The notes beneath the pieces are model-generated. The model was not told where the DNA came from. It did no database searches and was given only the letters and a program-made list of their open reading frames with translations. A stretch of 64,000 nt of DNA from JADCCX01 sp051649305 (lineage in GTDB: Bacteria; Pseudomonadota; Alphaproteobacteria; Rhizobiales; Beijerinckiaceae): positions 1 to 64,000 of the forward strand of contig JBOFGV010000082.1 in assembly GCA_051649305.1 (NCBI GenBank), written 5' to 3'. The position numbers and the translations under genes were made by a program. Positions 17,145 to 26,686 of the stretch are shown here, piece by piece (positions within the stretch are counted from its first letter, which is position 1; each line of letters starts with the position of its first letter).

Positions 17145-18227
17145 ATGACACTTCAACGCAAGATTGGCTTCTGGCTCATTGCCTTCGCGGTTTTCGTGGC
17201 GCTTGTCTATGTGCTGCGCGATGTCATGATGCCGTTTGTAGCAGGGCTTGTTCTGGCCTACCTGCTTGACCCATTAGCTGACAAACTTGAGAAACTGGGC
17301 ATCGGACGCCTTGGCGCGACATTGCTGATCCTGATCATTTTTGTCGCCATTTTTGTTACTGTTCTGGTTGTGGCCATTCCCTTGTTTGCCACGCAAATGA
17401 TGGCCTTTATCGAAAAAGTGCCAAGCTACGTCACGCGCATCCAGTTGCTGATCACCGAGCAGGGCGGGCCTCTGCTGCAAAGACTGGGCGGCGATAAAGT
17501 TCTGGCCGATCTGCAGAAATCACTTGGCGATGTCGTAGGGCAGGGGATGTCCTGGCTCGGCCGGTTTTTGACGTCGCTTTGGTCCGGCGGACAGGCCTTG
17601 CTGAGCATTGTTTCGCTGCTCGTTATCACACCAGTTGTCGCCTTCTACCTGTTGCTTGACTGGGACCACATGGTCGAAAAGATGGACAGCTGGGTGCCCG
17701 TCGATCAGCGTGAAACGGTGCGGGCCCTTGCCCACGACATTGATTCCGCCATTTCAGGCTTCCTGCGTGGCCAGACACTGGTTTGCCTTTTGCTGGGTGG
17801 AATCTACGCTTGCGGCCTGTTCGCTTTGGGCCTGAACTTCGGCGTGCTGATCGGTATTTCTGCCGGCATTCTCAGCTTTATTCCCTATGTTGGATCGCTT
17901 CTTGGGTTGCTGGTGGCAGTGTCCGTTGCCATTGCGCAGTTCTGGCCGGACTACACGATGATTGGTCTCGTGCTGCTGGTTTTTGTGGTTGGACAGTTCA
18001 TCGAAGGAAATATTCTGGCTCCCAAATTGGTGGGAGAAACTGTTGGCCTGCATCCTGTCTGGCTGATGTTTGCATTGCTGGCTGGCGGATCATTGTTTGG
18101 CTTTCTGGGCCTTTTGCTGGCAGTGCCTGTTGCTGCCGCCATTGGCGTGCTGATGCGGTTCGCAATGGCGCAATATCTCGCAAGTCCGTTGCATCAAGGC
18201 GCACCAAGTTCTGACGCCAATGGTTGA
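17145..18227 (+). CDS. AI-2E family transporter (PerM-like permease)
   Basis: A 360-residue polytopic membrane protein with about eight hydrophobic segments. The LRDVMMPFVAGLVLAYLLDP start, the PSYVTRIQ periplasmic region, LLITPVVAFYLLLDWD, and the late GQFIEGNILAPKLVGE with LHPVWLMFALLAGG are family hallmarks. Members export small molecules or act as Na+/H+ antiporters; the substrate here is unknown. The ATG at 17145 (GGAAAA upstream) is preferred to a TTG at 17130. It overlaps hdaA by 8 bases, as in related genomes. Confidence 0.92.
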   Translation: MTLQRKIGFWLIAFAVFVALVYVLRDVMMPFVAGLVLAYLLDPLADKLEKLGIGRLGATLLILIIFVAIFVTVLVVAIPLFATQMMAFIEKVPSYVTRIQLLITEQGGPLLQRLGGDKVLADLQKSLGDVVGQGMSWLGRFLTSLWSGGQALLSIVSLLVITPVVAFYLLLDWDHMVEKMDSWVPVDQRETVRALAHDIDSAISGFLRGQTLVCLLLGGIYACGLFALGLNFGVLIGISAGILSFIPYVGSLLGLLVAVSVAIAQFWPDYTMIGLVLLVFVVGQFIEGNILAPKLVGETVGLHPVWLMFALLAGGSLFGFLGLLLAVPVAAAIGVLMRFAMAQYLASPLHQGAPSSDANG

Positions 18228-18888
18228 ACAGCGTCAATTGCCACTGGAACTGGCGCTGGAGCCCCGGTTTGGCGAAGAGGATTTTTTGATCAGCCAATCA
18301 AATGCTGATGCCTATGGCATGGTCGAGATATGGCCGGACTGGCCGGGCAGGGAGCTTGCTGTCACAGGCCCTGCAGCTTCGGGCAAGTCGCATCTTGCTG
18401 CCATCTGGGCTTTGCGCGCTAATGCAAGGGTGCTTTCTGCCACCGCGCTTGCCCGTATGGACATTCCAGACATTGTCTCAACCAAAGCCATTGTGGTTGA
18501 GGATGTCGACAAAGGCGAACTGCCTGAAGCAGCGCTTTTTCATCTGATCAATCTGGCGAGGGAGAAAGATGCCTTCCTGATGATGACCGGCGCAGATGAG
18601 CCTGCCCAGTGGCCAATCAGCACGCCTGATCTTGCATCCCGCATCAGGCGGCTTCCTGTTGCCCGCATCGCTTCTCCTGACGACGCCCTTATCCGTGCCT
18701 TGTTTGTAAAACTCTTTGTCGACAGGCAGCTCGTGGTTGATACGGCGCTGGTTGAATATCTCAGCATCCGAACCGAACGCTCTTTCGCCGCTGTGCGGGC
18801 GACAGTTGAAGTGCTGGACCGCGAATCCATGGTGCGCGGAAAACGCCTGACGCGCGCAGCTGCGTCGCGTATTCTTGGCTACACATGA
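18220..18888 (+). CDS. hdaA: DnaA regulatory inactivator HdaA
   Basis: A 222-residue short AAA+ protein related to DnaA domain III. It has a Walker A loop GPAASGKS at residues 50-57 and an acidic VVEDVDKGE Walker B-like segment. The N-terminal QLPLEL at residues 6-11 matches the sliding-clamp-binding peptide of Hda proteins. Hda with the beta clamp triggers ATP hydrolysis on DnaA and prevents re-initiation of replication. The start lies inside the permease gene (8-base overlap), indicating coupling. Confidence 0.9.
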   Translation: MVEQRQLPLELALEPRFGEEDFLISQSNADAYGMVEIWPDWPGRELAVTGPAASGKSHLAAIWALRANARVLSATALARMDIPDIVSTKAIVVEDVDKGELPEAALFHLINLAREKDAFLMMTGADEPAQWPISTPDLASRIRRLPVARIASPDDALIRALFVKLFVDRQLVVDTALVEYLSIRTERSFAAVRATVEVLDRESMVRGKRLTRAAASRILGYT

Positions 18889-18956
18889 CCAATTGTCATC
18901 ATTTTGTTACAGTCTAATCTGCTATCAGAGATATGATCGTAGACTGGAGTTCACCA

Positions 18957-21140
18957 ATGCCCACCCGCCGCCGCGCCAGTGCACTCAAGACCGAAGTGGA
19001 AGGCATTGATCTCAGGCATTCGCCCGCGCGTTACATCAACCGTGAATTGTCCTGGCTGGAGTTCAATGCGCGCGTTTTGGAAGAGGCTTCGAACCAGCAG
19101 CATCCGTTGCTCGAACAGCTGCGGTTCCTGTCAATCTCAGCCAACAATCTCGATGAGTTTTTCATGGTGCGCGTCTCGGGCCTAACCGAGCAGGTTGTGG
19201 CTGGTGTAACGGTACCTTCTGAGGATGGGTTGTCGCCCGCCGAGCAATTGGCTCGCATTTCAGAACGGGTCAATCGGCTCACAAATGACCAGCAAACGCG
19301 CTGGCGCTCGTTGCGACAGGATTTGCGCCTGGCTGGCATTTTTCTCTGTGACACGCACGAGCTTTCAACCCACGACATGCAATGGCTGGAAGACTATTTC
19401 CTGCATGCCATTTTCCCGGTTCTGACCCCTCTGGCGATCGATCCGGCGCATCCGTTTCCGTTCATTCCTAACCTTGGTTTTTCGATGGCGCTGTCCTTGC
19501 AGCGCGCCTCTGATGGTCGCCAGCTGCGCGCGTTGATGCGTATGCCACAGAAGATTGAGCGCTTCATCAAATTGCCGGATTTGACCGAAAGCGGCATACA
19601 CCGCTGCATTATCCTTGAGCAGGTCATTAGCCTGTTCATTGGCAAGCTCTTTCCCGGATACGAATTGCGCGGTGTTGGATCTTTCCGTGTGGTCCGCGAT
19701 TCAGACGTGGAAATCGAGGAAGAAGCCGAAGATCTCGTACGCGTTTTCGAGACCATGCTGAAGCAGCGCAAGCGCGGCGTTGTCATTCGTCTGGAAATTG
19801 AATCAACGATGCCCGAAGGACTGCAGGCTTTTGTGGTGCGGGAACTGAAAGCCAAACCTTCAGAAGTTGTGGTTGTTGATGGTATTCTGGCGTTGAACGA
19901 CCTGTCACAGCTGGTTTCGCTCGAGCGGCCCGATCTCAAGTTCACACCCTACAACGCGCGCTTCCCCGAGCGCATCCGCGAGCATGGCGGCAATTGCTTC
20001 ACTGCTATCCGTCAAAAAGATCTGATCGTTCACCACCCGTACGAATCCTTTGATGTCGTTGTGCAGTATTTGCAGCAGGCGGCACGCGATCCGAATGTCG
20101 TTGCCATCAAGCAGACGTTATATCGCACCTCGAACGACTCGCCGATTGTGAAAGCCTTGGCTGAAGCTGCCGAGGCCGGAAAGTCGGTTACAGCGCTGGT
20201 GGAACTGAAGGCTCGTTTTGACGAGGAAGCCAATATCCGCTGGGCCCGCGATCTTGAAAAAGCAGGTGTTCAGGTGGTTTTCGGCTTCATTGAATTGAAA
20301 ACGCACTCCAAACTGTCTCTGGTAGTCCGCCGCGAGAATGGCAATCTTGTATCTTATTGCCATGTTGGCACAGGCAACTACCATCCAATTACCGCAAAAG
20401 TTTATACCGACTTGTCGCTGTTCACCGCTGATCCGGCGATTGGTCGCGATGTAGCGCGTATTTTCAACTTCATTACGGGTTATGCCGAGCCGCAGGGTCT
20501 TGAACACATCGCCATCTCACCAATCAATTGCAAAACAAGATTGCTCGATCACATCGCTCAGGAAATTGAATTCGCCAAGGCCGGGAAGCCTGCCGCTATC
20601 TGGGGCAAGTGCAATTCTTTGGTTGATCCGGCGATTATCGATGCGTTGTATGATGCCAGCCAGGCCGGTGTGCAGGTCGACTTCGTCATTCGCGGGATAT
20701 GCTGCCTGCGGCCAGGAGTGCCCGGCTTGTCCGAGAACATCAGGGTCAAATCAATTGTCGGCCGCTTCCTTGAGCACACCCGAATCTACGCCTTTGGCAA
20801 TGGGCATGGTTTGCCGCATCCGAAATCGGTTGTTTACATTGCTTCAGCCGATTTAATGCCGCGCAATCTTGATCGCCGGGTAGAGGTGATGATGCCAATT
20901 TTGAATCCAACTGTGCATGAACAGGTTCTGGATCAGGTTATGGCAGCCAATCTTCTCGACAACGAGCAGAGTTGGCGGGTATTGGCAGATGGAACAAGCG
21001 TGCGCGTTGGCCCCGATGATCCGGAGCTGACGTTCAACGCCCATCGTTACTTTATGACCAATCCAAGTCTGTCAGGCCGTGGTAAATCACTCAATGAATC
21101 CAGTCCCCGAAGCCTTCTCAAGCAAAGAGGGCATCAGTAA
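18957..21140 (+). CDS. ppk1: Polyphosphate kinase 1
   Basis: A 727-residue enzyme that polymerises the gamma-phosphate of ATP into polyphosphate. Visible landmarks are the N-domain RYINRELSWLEFNARVLEE, HPFPFIPNL, and the two catalytic histidines: His450 in ELKTHSKLSLV and His607 in EHTRIYAFGNG. The ATG at 18957 is preferred (TGGAG upstream); an ATG at 18933 would add eight residues. Its 3' end overlaps the next gene, the exopolyphosphatase, by 47 bases, so polymer synthesis and breakdown enzymes are made from one message. Confidence 0.96.
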   Translation: MPTRRRASALKTEVEGIDLRHSPARYINRELSWLEFNARVLEEASNQQHPLLEQLRFLSISANNLDEFFMVRVSGLTEQVVAGVTVPSEDGLSPAEQLARISERVNRLTNDQQTRWRSLRQDLRLAGIFLCDTHELSTHDMQWLEDYFLHAIFPVLTPLAIDPAHPFPFIPNLGFSMALSLQRASDGRQLRALMRMPQKIERFIKLPDLTESGIHRCIILEQVISLFIGKLFPGYELRGVGSFRVVRDSDVEIEEEAEDLVRVFETMLKQRKRGVVIRLEIESTMPEGLQAFVVRELKAKPSEVVVVDGILALNDLSQLVSLERPDLKFTPYNARFPERIREHGGNCFTAIRQKDLIVHHPYESFDVVVQYLQQAARDPNVVAIKQTLYRTSNDSPIVKALAEAAEAGKSVTALVELKARFDEEANIRWARDLEKAGVQVVFGFIELKTHSKLSLVVRRENGNLVSYCHVGTGNYHPITAKVYTDLSLFTADPAIGRDVARIFNFITGYAEPQGLEHIAISPINCKTRLLDHIAQEIEFAKAGKPAAIWGKCNSLVDPAIIDALYDASQAGVQVDFVIRGICCLRPGVPGLSENIRVKSIVGRFLEHTRIYAFGNGHGLPHPKSVVYIASADLMPRNLDRRVEVMMPILNPTVHEQVLDQVMAANLLDNEQSWRVLADGTSVRVGPDDPELTFNAHRYFMTNPSLSGRGKSLNESSPRSLLKQRGHQ

Positions 21141-22647
21141 TCACCAAGGGAACTCCCAGGGGCGCCTTAATCTGGCGCATCCCATCGCTGTTGTTGATAT
21201 CGGATCAAACTCGGTTCGTCTCGTTGCCTACGAAGGCCTGACCCGCGCACCGACGCCTGTTTTCAACGAAAAGGTCTTGTGCGGCCTGGGTCGTGGTGTC
21301 GCAAAAACCGGACTGTTGCCTGAAGACGGCGTGCAGCAGGCATTGCAATCCCTGAGGCGGTTCCGCGCCCTGATTGATTTGATGCAGATCAAAGAGGTCA
21401 AGGTACTGGCCACCGCAGCTGCTCGCGATGCCAGCAATGGGCATGCTTTTATCGAACAGGCTGAAGCCGCAATTGGCACTGAGGTTGAACTGATATCCGG
21501 CCAAAGGGAAGCGCGCCTGTCCGCTATGGGCGTGCTGTCGGGCTTTTACAAACCGGACGGAATCGTAGGCGATCTGGGCGGCGGAAGTCTTGAATTGATT
21601 GATGTTCATGGCGGCAAGCTTGGCAAAGGCAAGAGCGTCAAACTGGGTGGCCTTGCGCTGCAGGATGCCTCTGGCGGATCACTGAAAAAAGCCTCCAAAA
21701 TCGTGCGCGATGTGCTTGCCGAAGTGAATTTTGAAGGCAAGAAGCGCAACTTCTATGCTGTGGGCGGAACATGGCGGGCGCTGTCCCGCCTGCACATGCG
21801 GCAGATCGGGTATCCTCTCAACGTTTCGCACGGCTATTCCATCAGTGCGCGCGAGGCAATTGACTTCTGTCGCATGGCGCAGCGGGTTGCACCTGAAACA
21901 CTGATGTCTATCGACAGTGTGTCCTCCGCCCGTCGACCGCTTCTGGCCTACGGCGCACTCGTGCTGGAAAACGTGTTGCGCCATACGGAATGCGCCAATG
22001 TCGTATTCTCTGTCATGGGTGTGCGCGAAGGACTGCTTTACGAGCTTCTCAATGACCATGATCAACACAAGGATCCACTGATCGCGGCTGCCAGCGAACT
22101 CAACATTCTGCGCTCCCGCTCCCCCTTGCACGGAGAACAACTCGCAATCTGGACGGACGCACTGATGGCTTCCAGCGATCTTGACGAAACGGCGGAAGAC
22201 AGGCGATTGCGCCATACTGCTTGCCTTGTGGCAGACATCGGCTGGCGCGCTCATCCTGATTATCGCGGTGAGCAAAGTCTTAATATCATTTCGCACGCAG
22301 CATTTGTCGGGGTTGACCATCCCGGCCGCGCTTTTGTGGCGCTGTCGGTGTTTTACCGCCATGTTGGCCTCTCGGATGATGATCTCAGCCCAAGACTGCG
22401 TGAGCTTGCGTCAACCCGCTTGCTTGAGCGCGCCCGTATCCTCGGCGCCGCGATGCGGGTTGCCTACATCATATCGGCAGCCATGCCGGGCGTTTTACCG
22501 AAGGTTCCCATGGTGTGCGAAGGCAACAAACTTGTACTCACATTGCCGTCTGAATTCAGCGCATTGAACAGTGACAGATTGTCTAACAGATTGAAGCAAT
22601 TGGCGAAATTACTTGGGAAAGAGGCAGCTATCTCTATAGTCATCTAA
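21094..22647 (+). CDS. ppx: Exopolyphosphatase, Ppx/GppA family
   Basis: A 517-residue ASKHA-fold phosphatase that removes terminal phosphate from polyphosphate and possibly pppGpp. The first phosphate motif is VVDIGSNSVRLVAYE, followed by LATAAARDASNG and the second motif VGDLGGGSLELIDV; a C-terminal HD-like helical domain follows. The start is inside ppk1; ATG 21094 and GTG 21079 are both possible, and the first about 30 residues are low in conservation, so a later start cannot be excluded. The pairing with ppk1 is the usual alphaproteobacterial order. Confidence 0.93.
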   Translation: MNPVPEAFSSKEGISNHQGNSQGRLNLAHPIAVVDIGSNSVRLVAYEGLTRAPTPVFNEKVLCGLGRGVAKTGLLPEDGVQQALQSLRRFRALIDLMQIKEVKVLATAAARDASNGHAFIEQAEAAIGTEVELISGQREARLSAMGVLSGFYKPDGIVGDLGGGSLELIDVHGGKLGKGKSVKLGGLALQDASGGSLKKASKIVRDVLAEVNFEGKKRNFYAVGGTWRALSRLHMRQIGYPLNVSHGYSISAREAIDFCRMAQRVAPETLMSIDSVSSARRPLLAYGALVLENVLRHTECANVVFSVMGVREGLLYELLNDHDQHKDPLIAAASELNILRSRSPLHGEQLAIWTDALMASSDLDETAEDRRLRHTACLVADIGWRAHPDYRGEQSLNIISHAAFVGVDHPGRAFVALSVFYRHVGLSDDDLSPRLRELASTRLLERARILGAAMRVAYIISAAMPGVLPKVPMVCEGNKLVLTLPSEFSALNSDRLSNRLKQLAKLLGKEAAISIVI

Positions 22648-22731
22648 AATTTCTTCATTCACATTTTTGCCTTTGTTTACGAATGACTAACCACAGGAGT
22701 GCAATGTCAGGCAGCTAACAAGGATAAAAAA

Positions 22732-24447
22732 ATGCGCCTGACTCGTATCCTCAATTCATTATCTGCAAAAGTTGTTTTGACCTCTGTCGTTATTGTTTCC
22801 AGCGCAATTCTTCTGGTCGCTGGCATCGCATGGAAGACACTCGAACAGGAAATTGAAGTCAGTCTTCAGGATAAGACCAAATGGAGCCTGCGCGTAGCAG
22901 CCGAAGCTTTCATTGCCTTCTATCCGGACTTTGAATTGTCCTACAATGCAGCGGGCGAGGTTACGAAACTCACGGGTCCAGCCATTCCGGACTTTAAAGA
23001 TCATGACGCCGTTGACCGTATCACGAAGATCAACAAAGGCACTGCAACCGTCTTTAGGTTGGATAGTGCAAAGAACGATTTTGTTCGCCTGACAACTTCA
23101 GTCAAAAAAGATGATGGAACCCGCGCAGTTGGCACCGTGCTTGGCAACACCGGCGTTGTTTTCCCCGTTATCATGAAGGGCGAAATCTATAACGGGATCG
23201 CCAAAATCCTCGGCCATCCCTACCAGACCGGCTATATGCCGATTTATGACAAGGCACAGAAAGTCCAGGGCATTCTCTATGTAGGCGTTGGCAAGATTGC
23301 TGATCTGCGAACAGTAACTGACGGCCTTTACAAGCAGCTGGCGATCGCCTCCTTCATTATTCTTGTATTGTCAGTGCTTGTGACAGTTTTTGTGTCGCGA
23401 CGCCTTGTTGCGCCTTTGTCGGCGCTGGCAATAACAACCCGGGATATCGCTGCAGAAAAATCCGATGTCGCGGTTCCATATCAGAGCCGCAATGATGAGT
23501 GTGGCGTGCTGGCAAAAGCACTGGCAAGCCTGCAAACCTCCATGATTGAGCGCACTGAAATGCGTGAACGTGACTTTGCTGCCAAGGAGCGTGATGCATC
23601 ACGGGCCAAACAACTTTCTGAAAATGTGCAGGCATTCAAAGAATCCATCAACGCTTTGACGCATAAAATGGCCGACAGTTCGGGCTCTCTTGATCGCGCA
23701 TCGTCCAGTCTTGCCAATGTCGTCAATTCAACAGCACAGGCCTCGCAGGGCGCAAAGCGTGCGGTTTCTCAGGCATCTGAAGGCATTGCGATGGTTGCGA
23801 CATCCGCAAATCAGTTGAATTCCTCCATCCACGAGGTTGCTGGTCGTGCAGAGCAATCTGCCGCATCTGTCGATCAGGCTGTGACTATCGGCAATACCTC
23901 GCGCAGTGGCATTTCGACCTTGTCACAAACGGCTGACCGTATTGGAGAGGTCGTCAGCACCATTCAGGCGATTGCCGAACAAACCAATCTCTTGGCACTC
24001 AATGCAACAATTGAAGCGGCAAGAGCTGGCGAAGCGGGCAGAGGATTTGCGGTTGTTGCCAGCGAAGTGAAAGCTCTTGCAACACAAACCAGCAATGCAA
24101 CCAGCGAAATTGCAGGACATGTTGCGCAAATTCAGAGCGCGAGTTCCGATGTGGTGCAGGTGTTTGAGAAGATCATTGTGTCGCTGAATGAGGTCAATCA
24201 TGCCAGCGGTGCCATTGCTGCAGCTGTCGATGAACAAAGCTCTGCAACAGCAGAAATTGCGCGCAGTGCCAGCCTTGCTGCACAGGGTGCGGAGGAAATG
24301 ACCCAGAACATGGAAAGCGTAGAAGAAATGTCCTCGCGCGCCCATGAATCTGTTTCATCGCTTGAAGCAACAGCAAAAGGCTTCCGTTCAGATACCGATG
24401 AACTGATGGCGACGATTGACAGGTTCCTGCAGAAAGTTGCCGCTTGA
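22732..24447 (+). CDS. Methyl-accepting chemotaxis protein with Cache sensor
   Basis: A 571-residue transmembrane chemoreceptor. Helix 1 spans about residues 13-35. A periplasmic single Cache-type domain (about 36-200) contains IYNGIAKILGHPYQTGYMPIYD and ILYVGVG. Helix 2 lies at about 202-222, followed by HAMP, a coiled coil and the signalling hairpin with EQTNLLALNATIEAARAGE. The signal would go to CheA/CheW; the ligand is unknown but similar Cache domains bind small organic acids. The start follows AAGGA. No che genes are nearby. A hairpin (24436-24457) overlaps the stop codon. Confidence 0.93.
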   Translation: MRLTRILNSLSAKVVLTSVVIVSSAILLVAGIAWKTLEQEIEVSLQDKTKWSLRVAAEAFIAFYPDFELSYNAAGEVTKLTGPAIPDFKDHDAVDRITKINKGTATVFRLDSAKNDFVRLTTSVKKDDGTRAVGTVLGNTGVVFPVIMKGEIYNGIAKILGHPYQTGYMPIYDKAQKVQGILYVGVGKIADLRTVTDGLYKQLAIASFIILVLSVLVTVFVSRRLVAPLSALAITTRDIAAEKSDVAVPYQSRNDECGVLAKALASLQTSMIERTEMRERDFAAKERDASRAKQLSENVQAFKESINALTHKMADSSGSLDRASSSLANVVNSTAQASQGAKRAVSQASEGIAMVATSANQLNSSIHEVAGRAEQSAASVDQAVTIGNTSRSGISTLSQTADRIGEVVSTIQAIAEQTNLLALNATIEAARAGEAGRGFAVVASEVKALATQTSNATSEIAGHVAQIQSASSDVVQVFEKIIVSLNEVNHASGAIAAAVDEQSSATAEIARSASLAAQGAEEMTQNMESVEEMSSRAHESVSSLEATAKGFRSDTDELMATIDRFLQKVAA

Positions 24448-24468
24448 TCGCGGCAACACGCTTGCAGT

Positions 24469-25617
24469 TCACACTGCCCTTGTGACGATACGTCCGTTTT
24501 CAACAGCCAAAGAAAGCCGCCCGGCTTTGAGTTCAAGGGCGGCATTTCCAAACATCTCACGCCGCCAGCCTTTGAGCGCGGCAACATCAGCCTCATCATC
24601 AAGAGCGATTTCTTCGAGATCATCGACAGTTGCAATCATCTTGGCTGCGGTCTGATGCTTTTCAGAAGCGCTTTGCAGAAGCACTTTCAGCAATTGAACG
24701 ATGGCGCTGGAGCCATTGGTGGGCGCTCTTTCCCGCCCCATTGCGGGCAATGTATCAGGATCACGCGCCACACCACGCTCAACACAGGCCACAATATCCA
24801 ACCCGGACCGTGAACGCTCGAATCCTTGGGGGATCGTTCTGAGACGTCCTAATGCCTCAACCGAGGTGGGCGCTGACAGAACAACATCAATCAGCGTGTC
24901 ATCTTTCATGATGCGGGACCGCGGCACATCGCGGGATTGGGCCTCGTTCTCGCGCCATTCTGCCAGTTCCATCAGAACGCCGAGATCGCGCGGTTTGCGC
25001 ACGCGGTTTTTCAGGCGCAGCCAGGCGTTTTCGGGCTTCTGCTCATAGGTTTCGACAGATGTAAGGAATGCAATTTCCTCTTCAAGCCAAGTGTTGCGAC
25101 CGGTTTTGACAAGGCGCTCTGACAGTTTTTGATAAACTGTCCGGAGGTGCGTCACATCTGCCAGGGCATAGGTAATCTGTGCCTCAGTGAGTGGCCGGCG
25201 CGACCAATCGGTAAAACGTGAGGATTTGTCGATCTTGGCTTTCGCAAGGGTCGTGGCCAGTTGCTCGTAGGACACCTGATCACCGTAGCCGCACACCATG
25301 GCGGCCACCTGCGTATCAAACAATGGCTGCGGCGTTGTGCCCGACATCTTCCAGATGATTTCGATGTCCTGTCTCGCAGAGTGGAACACCTTTAGGACAT
25401 TTTGATTCTGCATGAGAGCGACGAACGGAGATAGATCGATTCCATCAGCCAAAGCGTCGACAGCGAAAGCCTCGTCATCACTGGCGAGCTGCACAACGCA
25501 AAGCTTTGGCCAGAAGGTCGTTTCCCGCAGAAATTCTGTGTCAACGGTAACATAAGGTTTGGTTGAAAGCCGGGCGCAAAAATCTGCGAGTTCACCGGAC
25601 GTTGTAATGAGGCTCAT
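24469..25617 (-). CDS. rnd: Ribonuclease D
   Basis: A 382-residue 3'-5' exoribonuclease that trims tRNA and other structured RNA. DEDD-family residues begin with Asp26 and Glu28 in VTVDTEFLRETTFWPKL. FHSARQDIEIIW and YALADVTHLRTVYQKL carry the later acidic residues, and an HRDC-type helical domain forms the C-terminal part. The ATG at 25617 was chosen since the longer open frame runs through tRNA sequence. The gene lies just downstream of tRNA-Ser on the same strand. Confidence 0.94.
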   Translation of the reverse strand: MSLITTSGELADFCARLSTKPYVTVDTEFLRETTFWPKLCVVQLASDDEAFAVDALADGIDLSPFVALMQNQNVLKVFHSARQDIEIIWKMSGTTPQPLFDTQVAAMVCGYGDQVSYEQLATTLAKAKIDKSSRFTDWSRRPLTEAQITYALADVTHLRTVYQKLSERLVKTGRNTWLEEEIAFLTSVETYEQKPENAWLRLKNRVRKPRDLGVLMELAEWRENEAQSRDVPRSRIMKDDTLIDVVLSAPTSVEALGRLRTIPQGFERSRSGLDIVACVERGVARDPDTLPAMGRERAPTNGSSAIVQLLKVLLQSASEKHQTAAKMIATVDDLEEIALDDEADVAALKGWRREMFGNAALELKAGRLSLAVENGRIVTRAV

Positions 25618-25665
25618 GCATCGCCTTGTGCGGGGCATCTCCTGGAGTGTCCCGGTAGTATGTGC

Positions 25666-25892
<227 letters not shown>

Positions 25893-26091
25893 AGTGGCGC
25901 ACGCAATGCATGTTTAAGCGGAATTTTGCAAGCCTCGAATTGGATGCTCTTTTGTTTAGATGCCTCAACATAACAGCTGTTGGCTAAAACGTTTGTGATC
26001 TGCGGTTGATCGGGCTGCCCTAATCTGGCCGCAGTGGTCCAGGATCAGCGTTTATACGTAGAGAGACACATCAATCCGGGAGGACGATCCT

Positions 26092-26508
26092 ATGAAGCCG
26101 CATTCAAACGATTTTACTGGAAAAGCATCTGCTATCGCTCTTTTGGTAGCGGCATCGGCATTTTCTTTGACAACCACAGCATCGGCCGAGCAACTGTCTG
26201 GCCCCGAACTGAAAGAACGCATTTCAGGCCGCACGGTTTATCTCGCTGCACCACTGGGCGGAGAGATGCCACTGCGCTATTCACCCAACGGAACAGTGGA
26301 TGGCAATGGCACCGCCGTTGGTTTGGGACGCCTGTTCGCAGCGCGAGAAACAGGCCGTTGGTTCATGAGAGGCAACATGCTCTGCCAGCAGTTTCCTACA
26401 TGGTATAAAGGTGAGCGCCTTTGTTTCACAGTCAGGGATCTTGGCAACAACAGGATTCGCTGGAATCGTGACAATGGAGAAACAGGTCTCGCCCGCATTG
26501 GTGGCTAA
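26092..26508 (+). CDS. Small secreted protein of unknown function
   Basis: A 138-residue protein with a clear Sec signal (hydrophobic core at about 13-28, cleavage near ASA-EQ at 32). The mature part is compact, with two cysteines in MLCQQFPTWYKGERLCFTV that could form a disulfide. The start has an excellent GGGAGGA site. It resembles small exported proteins common in Hyphomicrobiales (DUF995-like pattern of xWxxxGxxLC), but the family call is tentative. It stands alone between tRNA-Ser and rlpA. Confidence 0.75.
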   Translation: MKPHSNDFTGKASAIALLVAASAFSLTTTASAEQLSGPELKERISGRTVYLAAPLGGEMPLRYSPNGTVDGNGTAVGLGRLFAARETGRWFMRGNMLCQQFPTWYKGERLCFTVRDLGNNRIRWNRDNGETGLARIGG

Positions 26509-26686
26509 TCCGCCCCTTTTCAGCCACAATCTCGCGTTTCCGGGGGCATTTGCGCAGGATTGCTGACAAATTGCGCACTTGCATCGCATTTTAACTCTGC
26601 GGTAAACCATATCTGAGATGAAGAGGTTGGATGACTGTGTCCAGCCTTAAACGGCACCTGATGAACAGGGGCGGGAAAGTCTGATC

